Assembly: GCF_009857605.1 (NCBI RefSeq) | Contig: NZ_WWCT01000033.1 | Location: 1 to 51,921, forward strand | Source: Duganella levis | GTDB lineage: Bacteria; Pseudomonadota; Gammaproteobacteria; Burkholderiales; Burkholderiaceae_D | Length of the DNA stretch: 51,921 nucleotides | Direction: 5' to 3' | In this document: in pieces, positions 19,101-24,086 of the stretch | How positions within the stretch are numbered: the stretch's first letter is position 1 | Layout of the letters: each line of letters begins with the position of its first letter | The notes under the pieces: model-generated | What the model saw: only the letters and a program-made list of their open reading frames with translations | Told to the model about the DNA's origin: nothing | Databases searched by the model: none | Position numbers and translations under genes: made by a program

Positions 19101-19377
19101 TGGCGAGCTGATCACCCTGGCGCAAGCTGGCGTCACCAGCCTGAAGGTCGCTTACACCGAGCTGCCTTTCCTGGACGCCAACAACAACCTGCACCTGGAG
19201 CGCAGCAGCGTCACCATGAGCAACGGCAAGACGGCGGATATGACCGACGTCTACTTCAACGTCGCCGCCAGCGACGCGGCAGCGGCCGGCGTCACGGCAC
19301 CGACTATCGCTGACCTGTTGCAGGACAGCACACCGGCGGTGCAACTGGTGGGCCAATGCCCTGTTGTTCACGCTTAA
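13168..19377 (+). CDS. Giant SdrD-B-like repeat surface protein (2069 residues)
   Basis: A very large, acidic, Gly/Asp/Asn/Thr-rich protein. Residues 1-~230 have no signal peptide and include a cadherin/VCBS-like unit (VVDPVNDAPTGADKTF...). Residues 232-~1870 hold 14 SdrD-B-like domains of 112-121 residues, each opening like LGDRVWEDTNGNGVQD with EF-hand-like Asp/Asn loops that bind calcium in staphylococcal Sdr proteins, and closing near VDAGL. The last ~200 residues contain further calcium-type loops (DLNGDGI, DKNGNGQIDD, DSNGDGVVD), as seen at the ends of large type I-secreted adhesins. No LPXTG, PEP-CTERM or RTX nonapeptide run is present. Lack of a signal peptide plus the calcium-loop C-terminus suggests type I secretion; no such exporter lies in the window. 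It is followed 35 bp later by a PEP-CTERM gene. A long rigid calcium-stiffened stalk or matrix protein is the likely role. Confidence 0.85.
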   Translation: MSSISLATTIHICEDTNGTFDIRDLLASAGYTASTALTINAMSVILPDGTISSKDTPLMGKVDADTIYVRPGQWAENYNGKFATFEFVLDQGPNVLNNITLSLQVVVDPVNDAPTGADKTFNLSDGHAVALTQNDFGFVDKVEHDAFQSVIITSLPTAGKLTLNGAAVAVGAEISAADIAAGKLAFEPSQSTSGSFDVGFKVRDAGGLVGCGAADTSATPNYLTFKVPQAHLGDFVWEDTNGNGVQDSGEAGIAGVTVQLKDAGGQVVASTTTDGSGAYHFDVNAGTYSVTVQAPAGYVATQQGQGGNDATDSDINAAGSTAPIALAPGETNNKADAGLYRPVSLGDTVWYDTNRNGVQDSGEAGVSGVKVTLLDANGNAVAGATATTDASGHYQFSNLKPGAYSVQFDQTTLPANYLLTAQGQGGDATKDSDADVTTGKTAQVTLNSGDSNQHLDAGIVIKQATVGDRVWEDANGNGVQDANEQGIDGVQVALKDSSGKVVSTVTTHDGGQYSFTVDPGTYSVSVTAPNGYVATGAGKGGDAAADSDIDASGNTSAITLTPGQVKTDVDAGFYRPASLGDKVWLDANRNGVQDSGETGVAGVKVILLDASGNPTGITATTDASGNYSFNDLKPGTYSVQFDKASLPANYVFTTAGQGAADTGSDADVTTGKTAQVTLNSGDHNHDVDAGIVVVQATVGNRVWEDTNGNGVQDTGEQGVDGATVSLKDAGGNVVSTVVTHDGGQYSFTVDPGTYTVSVAPPSGYVFTGTAKGGNGALDSDVNASGNATVTLASGDVNNDIDAGVYRPASLSQVVWFDADRDGRLDNGETGAAGVKVILLDANGVAVPGATATTDADGHYQFTNLTPGKYSVQFDKSSLPAGYDFTSAAQGGPGGIGSDADTGTGKTAQVTLASGQDLTLRAGLVIQQATVGDRVWEDTNGNGVQDSGEAGIVGVKVDLKDANGNIVKTTTTGADGKYSFTVDPGKYTVSVTAPTGMTATDQHKGVDAVDSDINASGQSDVITLSAGQTNNNVDAGFYKGATLGDRVWLDSNKNGVQDSGETGVANVKVILLDASGNPTGTTATTDANGNYSFANLKPGTYSVQFDKASLPANYVFTGADLGGNDAKDSDANVTTGKTAQVTLTSGQVYSDLDAGIVALPAKLGDFVFEDKNGNGVQDAGEAGISGVSVQLKDSTGKVVQTTTTGADGKYSFTADPGTYTVSVTAPKDYYFTGKDVGADDTVDSDFSSAGQSAAVTLKAGEVNTTVDAGLYKLGSIGDRVWLDSNKNGLQDSSEAGLCGVKVTLLDADGKQVGASVTTDANGNYQFSNLKPGNYTVVFDKASLPEGMAFTTANVGSNDAIDSDVSAAGVSHVVKLTSGQIDKTVDAGVVAAATIGDRVWLDKNANGIQDDGEVGKSGVTVELRDSNGAVVKTTTTDSNGNYKFSVEAGTYSVGIKAPSGFVITAKDQGNNGAVDSDADASGNLGSVTVSAGQSVTTLDAGLYQKGEIGDKVWYDSNCDGIQQSGETAAKGVKVTLLNEKGVAVATATTDANGLYSFTDLTPGKYSVKFTAPDGYVFAKQDQGSNDSVDSDADSNGLTSQFTLSSGQVDKTRDAGLVKAASIGDRVWEDSNYNGVQDSGEKGVDGVTVKLYDASGALKATTVTHDGGQYLFDDLQAGNYKVEVVNNSGWYFTKSGVGSDAKDSDITTISGSSGKTDLITLATGQNLTTEDAGIYRKASIGDKVWRDANHNGIQDSGEEGIGGISVSLFDAVTGKQVGTTIKTDASGNYKFTDLNPGDYYLAFDKSNVKVYFASDKGTYNMNDWKWGVKNVGSNDGIDSDVAGDAKNTVNTTKTDTITLTSGKNDMSWDASITPIAIDLNGDGIHTIARQDMTGSFDLLGTGKAIQSGWLSKEDGFLAIDKNGNGQIDDISELFGGASKGSGFAKLATYDSNGDGVVDAKDANFGELRIWQDANSNGKTDAGELITLAQAGVTSLKVAYTELPFLDANNNLHLERSSVTMSNGKTADMTDVYFNVAASDAAAAGVTAPTIADLLQDSTPAVQLVGQCPVVHA
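13861..18775 (+). repeat. 14 tandem SdrD-B-like domain repeats (alternating A and B forms)
   Basis: Repeat starts are at 13861, 14200, 14563, 14902, 15259, 15595, 15955, 16291, 16651, 16990, 17344, 17683, 18025 and 18376. Spacings in residues are 113, 121, 113, 119, 112, 120, 112, 120, 113, 118, 113, 114, 117. Odd units carry WEDTNGNG and 'V.LKD' cores; even units carry WLD.N.NG and 'VKVILLDA' cores. Neighbouring units of the same type are very similar at DNA level. Confidence 0.88.
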
Positions 19378-19412
19378 CTTTTTTACGCCTTACCGACCGA
19401 GAGAAAATGACT

Positions 19413-20126
19413 ATGAAAATCAAGCATGCACTGAACACCGCAGCACTGGCGCTCACCCTGGCGTTCGCCGGTACCGCTCACGCCACGCAACAGGGCGACC
19501 AGTACACCACCACCAAGTCCTACAGCACCAACGAACTGTTGGTCGATCTGGATGGCAATTCGATCAAGTCGCCGGCGCCTTTCGCTGTCATCGGCGTGGC
19601 GACCTACGAGATGGTTAACAACGCGGATGCGCGCCAGACTTTCCTGGCCTACTGCTTCCAGCCAGAGATCGACAAGACGGCCAGCACTTACACTGCCACC
19701 TACTGGGCCGGTACCTCCCTGGTCAGCGACAAGGTGCGCGCATTGTATGAAACGTCGTATGCCAGCACGATCGGTAACGTCGAGCGTCAATTCTCGTTCC
19801 AGCTGGCGCTGTGGGAATTGAAAGCCGACGACGGCAGCTTGGCAAAAACCGACACCGGCCTGCAGTACTTCAGCGTGACCAGCACTGGTGCATTTACCGA
19901 TGCCCGCGTCACCCTGGCAGACGAGATGCTGACCAAAGCCGCCGATCACAAGACGCTGGACGGTACTTATCTGTACACGGTGTTCACCGCCAAAGACTCG
20001 CAAACGCTGATCGGCGCCGCGCCGGTGCCGGAAGCGGACACCTGGGCGATGCTGGCAGCGGGCTTGGGCCTGGTGGGCTTCGTTGGCCGCCGCAAATCGA
20101 AAAAGAGCGAAAAATTCGCCGCTTAA
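19413..20126 (+). CDS. PEP-CTERM protein with thioester-domain-like motifs
   Basis: A 237-residue exported protein. Residues 1-24 are a signal peptide (TAHATQQ). The C-terminus carries the PEP-CTERM tripartite signal: V-P-E at 205-207, a hydrophobic helix and a basic tail (GRRKSKK), recognised by exosortase/archaeosortase-type enzymes in exopolysaccharide-producing bacteria. The mature part contains its only cysteine in LAYCFQPE (C81) and the segment FSFQLALWEL (Q130). This spacing and context recall Gram-positive thioester adhesin domains, where such a Cys and Gln form an internal thioester that captures host or surface amines. That reading is an inference. The ATG at 19413 has a GAGAG site 9-10 bp away; an ATG six bases earlier is too close to it. 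The gene follows the giant repeat protein by 35 bp and ends before a strong terminator. Confidence 0.82.
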   Translation: MKIKHALNTAALALTLAFAGTAHATQQGDQYTTTKSYSTNELLVDLDGNSIKSPAPFAVIGVATYEMVNNADARQTFLAYCFQPEIDKTASTYTATYWAGTSLVSDKVRALYETSYASTIGNVERQFSFQLALWELKADDGSLAKTDTGLQYFSVTSTGAFTDARVTLADEMLTKAADHKTLDGTYLYTVFTAKDSQTLIGAAPVPEADTWAMLAAGLGLVGFVGRRKSKKSEKFAA

Positions 20127-20146
20127 GAAGATCTTAAGATCCTCCG

Positions 20147-20182
20147 CCGCGCCCGCAGCCATGCTGCCTGGCGCGGTTTTTT
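20147..20182 (+). terminator. Rho-independent terminator after the PEP-CTERM gene
   Basis: CCGCGCC (20147-20153) pairs with GGCGCGG (20170-20176), extended inside by GCAGC/GCTGC, and is followed by six T. It closes the repeat-protein/PEP-CTERM transcription unit. Confidence 0.85.
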
Positions 20183-20269
20183 ATGGGCGCAAAGTTCGGT
20201 GTTTCACCCATGAAAGTGCGTTTGTATGGCACACTTCGGGCTAATTTCGTGTGATCCCTTCCGGAGCCT

Positions 20270-21535
20270 ATGAGTATTGTGAAGAATCTGCCGTTCGAAT
20301 GGCTGGTCGGCCTGCGCTACACGCGCGCCGGCAAGCGCAGCGGACGCAATAGTTTTATATCGTTTATCTCGCTGATCTCCATGGCCGGCATTGGCCTGGG
20401 TGTGGCCGCGCTGATCGTGGTGCTGTCGGTGATGAACGGCTTTCAGAAGGAAGTGACGGACCGCATGCTGTCCGTGCTGGCCCACGTGGAAATCTTCGAC
20501 AACAGCGGCGCCATGCCGAACTGGCAGCAGGAAGCCGTCGACGCCCGCAAGAATCCGGAAGTGATCGGCACCGCGCCGTTCGCCGAAACCCAGGGCATGC
20601 TGGTGCGCGACGACGTGCTGCGTCCGGCCATCATCCGCGGCGTGCTGCCGGCCCAGGAACCGCAAGTCTCCGACGTCGCCAGACAAACCAGGCGTGGCAG
20701 CTTCAACGCGCTGCAACCGGGCGCTTACAATATCGTGCTGGGCATCGAGCTGGCGCGCGCGCTGCGCGTCAACCTGGGTGAGAAGGTAACGCTGGCGCTG
20801 GCCCAGGGCCAGCCGACACCGGCCGGCGTGCTGCCGCGTTTGCGCTCGTTCACCGTGGTCGGCATCTTTGAAGCAGGGCACAACGAGTTCGATTCGTCGC
20901 TGGCCTTCGTCCACCTGACCGACGCCGAAAAGCTGCTGCGCATCGACGCCCCGGCCGGCCTGCGCCTGCGCCTGAAAGACATGAATCGTGCGCCGGAAGT
21001 GGCCAAGGAGTTGAAGGCCTCGATGCCGGGCGACCTGTTCGTGCGCGACTGGTCCAAGCTCAACGCCAACTGGTTCGCCGCCGTGCAGACCGAGAAGCGC
21101 ATGATGTTCATCATCCTGACGCTGATCATCGCGGTGGCCGCCTTCAACCTGGTGTCGACGCTGGTGATGACCGTGACCGACAAGCAGGCCGACATCGCCA
21201 TCCTGCGCACGCTGGGCGCGTCGCCGCCGTCGATCATGAAGATCTTCATGATCCAGGGTGCGCTGGTCGGCATCCTCGGCACCGCCCTCGGCGTGGCCGG
21301 CGGCGTGCTGGTGGCGCTGAACATCGATGTGATCGTACCGTTTATTGAACATTTATTGGGAGTGCAGTTCTTGTCCAAGGATATCTACTACATCAGCACC
21401 GTGCCGTCGGACTTGCGCTGGCCGGACGTCTTCAAGATCGGCGGCGTGGCCGTGATCCTGGCGTTTGTCGCCACGCTGTATCCAAGCTGGTGGGCCGCCC
21501 GCGTCAAACCTGCGGAGGCACTGCGCTATGAGTGA
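20270..21535 (+). CDS. lolC: Lipoprotein-releasing ABC transporter permease (LolC/LolE family)
   Basis: A 421-residue inner-membrane protein of the Lol system, which extracts outer-membrane lipoproteins and passes them to LolA. It opens with the family segment FEWLVGLRYTRAGKR and a first membrane helix (~32-55, GIGLGVAALIVVLSVMNGF). A ~210-residue periplasmic domain follows, then three C-terminal helices with the conserved TDKQADIAILRTLGASP loop. Only one permease gene is present, so the complex may use it as a homodimer or pair it with a distant gene. Its end overlaps lolD by 8 bp. The start follows a CCGGAG site. Confidence 0.92.
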   Translation: MSIVKNLPFEWLVGLRYTRAGKRSGRNSFISFISLISMAGIGLGVAALIVVLSVMNGFQKEVTDRMLSVLAHVEIFDNSGAMPNWQQEAVDARKNPEVIGTAPFAETQGMLVRDDVLRPAIIRGVLPAQEPQVSDVARQTRRGSFNALQPGAYNIVLGIELARALRVNLGEKVTLALAQGQPTPAGVLPRLRSFTVVGIFEAGHNEFDSSLAFVHLTDAEKLLRIDAPAGLRLRLKDMNRAPEVAKELKASMPGDLFVRDWSKLNANWFAAVQTEKRMMFIILTLIIAVAAFNLVSTLVMTVTDKQADIAILRTLGASPPSIMKIFMIQGALVGILGTALGVAGGVLVALNIDVIVPFIEHLLGVQFLSKDIYYISTVPSDLRWPDVFKIGGVAVILAFVATLYPSWWAARVKPAEALRYE

Positions 21536-22217
21536 ACCAGTCGTCCTGTCCTGCCGCAATCTCGGCAAGACCTTTACCCAGGGCTCGTATTCGGTGCAGG
21601 TGCTGGCCGGCATCGATCTCGATGTGCGGCGCGGCGAACGCGTGGCCATCGTCGGCGCCTCCGGCTCCGGCAAATCGACGCTGCTGCATTTGCTGGGCGG
21701 CCTTGATACGCCGACCAAGGGCAGCGTCACCTTGCAAGGCAAGGACTTCGCCAGCCTGAGTGAAACCGCGCGCGGCGACCTGCGGAATAAGTCGCTGGGC
21801 TTCGTCTACCAGTTCCATCACCTGCTGCCGGAATTCAGCGCGCTGGATAACGTCGCGATGCCGCTGCTGATCCGCCGCCTCAAGCGTGACGAATCCAGGT
21901 CGGCGGCGCAGCAGATTCTGGAGCGCGTCAACCTGGGCAAGCGCGTGACCCACGTGCCGGGCGAATTGTCCGGCGGCGAACGGCAGCGCGTGGCGCTGGC
22001 GCGCGCGCTGGTCACGCAGCCGGCCTGCGTGCTGGCCGACGAACCGACCGGCAATCTCGATCACGGCACCGCACAGCAGATTTTCGATCTGATGCTGGAG
22101 CTGTCGCGCACCTTGGGGACAGCATTCGTCATCGTCACCCACGATATCGAACTGGCGCGCCGCTGCGACCGCGTGCTGCGCATGACCGACCAGGGACTGC
22201 AAGCCGACGAGGTATAA
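21528..22217 (+). CDS. lolD: Lipoprotein-releasing ABC transporter ATPase LolD
   Basis: A 229-residue ATPase that powers the Lol permease. Walker A GASGSGKS (43-50), a Q-loop in GFVYQFHHLLPEFSALDNV (the FHHLLPEF form is specific for LolD), signature LSGGERQRVALARAL, Walker B VLADEPTGNLD and switch His in IVTHD. The ATG at 21528 lies inside the end of the permease gene (8-bp overlap), so the proteins are made together. Longer in-frame starts lie entirely within lolC and are rejected. The tatD-like gene begins 4 bp after its stop. Confidence 0.95.
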   Translation: MSEPVVLSCRNLGKTFTQGSYSVQVLAGIDLDVRRGERVAIVGASGSGKSTLLHLLGGLDTPTKGSVTLQGKDFASLSETARGDLRNKSLGFVYQFHHLLPEFSALDNVAMPLLIRRLKRDESRSAAQQILERVNLGKRVTHVPGELSGGERQRVALARALVTQPACVLADEPTGNLDHGTAQQIFDLMLELSRTLGTAFVIVTHDIELARRCDRVLRMTDQGLQADEV

Positions 22218-22221
22218 CGCC

Positions 22222-23013
22222 ATGTGGATCGACACCCACTGCCATCTGGACGCGCACGAATTCGGCAACGAATCGGCGGCGCAGGCTGCGCTGGCCAAGG
22301 CGCAGGGTGTCGGCATGATCGTCATTCCTGCGGTGGAGACGGCCAACTTCCCCATCGTCGCCGGACTGGCGGCCAGCGTCGACAACGCCTGCTATGCGCT
22401 GGGCATCCATCCGATCTACGTGCCGAATGCCAAAGAGGACGACCTGCGCGTGTTGCGCGAACAGGTTGCCGCCGCCATGGCCGACCCGCGCTTCGTGGCG
22501 CTGGGCGAGATCGGTCTGGACTTCTTTATTCCCATGCTGACCGAACCGGCGATGCGCGAGAAGCAGGTTTTCTTCTTCCGCGAACAGCTGAAAATCGCCC
22601 GCGAATTCGAACTGCCGGTGCTGATGCATGTGCGACGCTCGCAGGACGTGATCCTCAAGCATGTGCGGCAGATTCCGCCGGCTGGCGGCATCGCCCATGC
22701 TTTCAACGGCAGCGACCAGCAGGCGAAGATGTATATCGACCTAGGCTTCAAACTGGGCTTCGGCGGCGCCATGACCTTCACGCGCGCCTTGCAGATCCGC
22801 CGCATGGCGGCCGAACTGCCGCTCGACGCCATCGTGCTGGAAACCGACGCCCCGGATATCTCTCCCTCCTGGGTGCATCCGGGCCGCAACAGCCCGGACC
22901 AGATCCCGCGCATCGGCGCCGTGCTGGCCGAATTGCGCGGCATATCGGAACAGCAGGTGGCGGACGCCACCACCGCCAACGCCCGCGCGGCGCTGCCGCG
23001 CATGGCGGCGTAA
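22222..23013 (+). CDS. TatD-family metal-dependent hydrolase/DNase
   Basis: A 263-residue TIM-barrel metalloenzyme of the TatD family. Metal ligands: H6 and H8 in IDTHCHLD, a Glu in ALGEIGLDFF, a His in PVLMHVRRS, a later His in GGIAHAF and the Asp in LETDAPD. TatD-like proteins act as 3'-5' exonucleases on DNA and RNA. It is co-transcribed with lolCD, an order frequent in betaproteobacteria and probably without functional meaning. A second frame overlaps the gene throughout and is a compositional shadow. Confidence 0.92.
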   Translation: MWIDTHCHLDAHEFGNESAAQAALAKAQGVGMIVIPAVETANFPIVAGLAASVDNACYALGIHPIYVPNAKEDDLRVLREQVAAAMADPRFVALGEIGLDFFIPMLTEPAMREKQVFFFREQLKIAREFELPVLMHVRRSQDVILKHVRQIPPAGGIAHAFNGSDQQAKMYIDLGFKLGFGGAMTFTRALQIRRMAAELPLDAIVLETDAPDISPSWVHPGRNSPDQIPRIGAVLAELRGISEQQVADATTANARAALPRMAA

Positions 23014-23119
23014 TGTTGCTATAATTTTATTTCTGTGTTGTGATTTTTTGATAGATTTGACAATTGCGTAACAGTGCATAATTCAAAAATTATCATATAA
23101 CTAACACGGAGAATCCATT

Positions 23120-23926
23120 GTGAAAAACGACGTCCGCCACTACGGCCTTGCAGCCTTGCTGATCCTTCCGGCCCTGAGCTTTGCGGAACCGAGCGAAGTC
23201 TCAGAGCGCGCCATCGATGTCCCGAAATGTACCGCGCCAGCCGCCAAGGTCGTTTTCACCGAATTCAAATGCAAATCCGCCGATTGCTCGTCAGGGGCAG
23301 GGCAGCAGGATCCGCGCCAGTACCGCTGGTGGGAGCGCAGCGGCAACGTGTCGCAGCCGAGCTACACCGGCGTCGGCACCGGCATGACCGAAATGCTCGC
23401 CACCGCCTTGACCCAGACCGGTTGCTTCGATGTGCAGGAACGCGCCGCACTGGACGAAATCAACAAGGAACTGGCGCTGGTCGGCAGGCGGGTAGAGGCC
23501 GAAGCGGCAGACTACATGATCACCGGTTCCATCACCTCGCTGGGCTTCGAGCAAAGCTCTACCGGCTTGGGCGGCCTGAGCTTTCTGAAAGGCCCGCTGG
23601 GCCTGTTGGCCGGCTCGGTCGACTTCAAGAAGTCCAAGGTTCACATGAATATCGACATCCGCGTGGTGGACGTCAAGCGCGCCAAGATCATCGCCTCCAA
23701 AACCTTCCAGGCCAACAACGAGAAGAACGGCTTCGGCATCTCGGCGCTGGGCTGGGGCGGCGGCACCGCCCTGGGCGGCAACCACGCCAGCATCAGCGGC
23801 TCGCCGCTGGAAGAAGTGGCGCGCGACCTGCTGGTCAAGTCCACCGCCTTCCTGACCGAGACCATCGCCACCAAAAACATCACCGAGCGCATCGCAGTCA
23901 AAGCAACCGACGTCAGCGTCAAATAA
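23120..23926 (+). CDS. CsgG/HfaB-like exported protein
   Basis: A 268-residue protein starting with GTG (23120) 7 bp after a GGAGA site. An N-terminal hydrophobic segment (LAALLILPALSFAEP) is a signal peptide without a lipobox cysteine. The body follows the CsgG/HfaB pattern: VVFTEF early, GTGMTEMLATALTQTGCFDVQERAALDEINKE, YMITGSITSLGFE, and IDIRVVDVKRAKIIASKTFQA. CsgG forms the outer-membrane curli secretion pore and is a lipoprotein; HfaB helps anchor the Caulobacter holdfast. Missing lipidation argues against a true CsgG pore and for a periplasmic relative. No curli subunit genes are near. The 106-bp AT-rich gap before it contains TTGACA (23057-23062), with CATAAT only 14 bp further, a poor spacing. 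Confidence 0.8.
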   Translation: MKNDVRHYGLAALLILPALSFAEPSEVSERAIDVPKCTAPAAKVVFTEFKCKSADCSSGAGQQDPRQYRWWERSGNVSQPSYTGVGTGMTEMLATALTQTGCFDVQERAALDEINKELALVGRRVEAEAADYMITGSITSLGFEQSSTGLGGLSFLKGPLGLLAGSVDFKKSKVHMNIDIRVVDVKRAKIIASKTFQANNEKNGFGISALGWGGGTALGGNHASISGSPLEEVARDLLVKSTAFLTETIATKNITERIAVKATDVSVK

Positions 23927-24086
23927 AGCACCGGCAGCGTCTGCGCACGGGCGCTGCGTAGCGTGTGATACTTAAACCAATATCGGACGGCGAAAAAAAA
24001 CGATTGGATCGTGTGTTGCGATCTCCATAAGATGAATTGAGCGGTGTTAAAGCTGCATCAAAAAAAATACAACTTAGGGAGACAAC

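Noticed and set aside
13099..19371. A 2090-codon open frame on the minus strand opposite the giant repeat gene
   Set aside because: The plus strand encodes clear SdrD-B-like domains. The antisense frame is open because the GC-rich third positions and repeated Gly/Asp/Thr/Val codons do not create stops when reversed; its product is a repetitive Val/Gly/Ala chain without known domains.
23057..23082. TTGACA and CATAAT before the CsgG-like gene as a standard promoter
   Set aside because: The spacer is only 14 bp, too short for a normal sigma-70 promoter.
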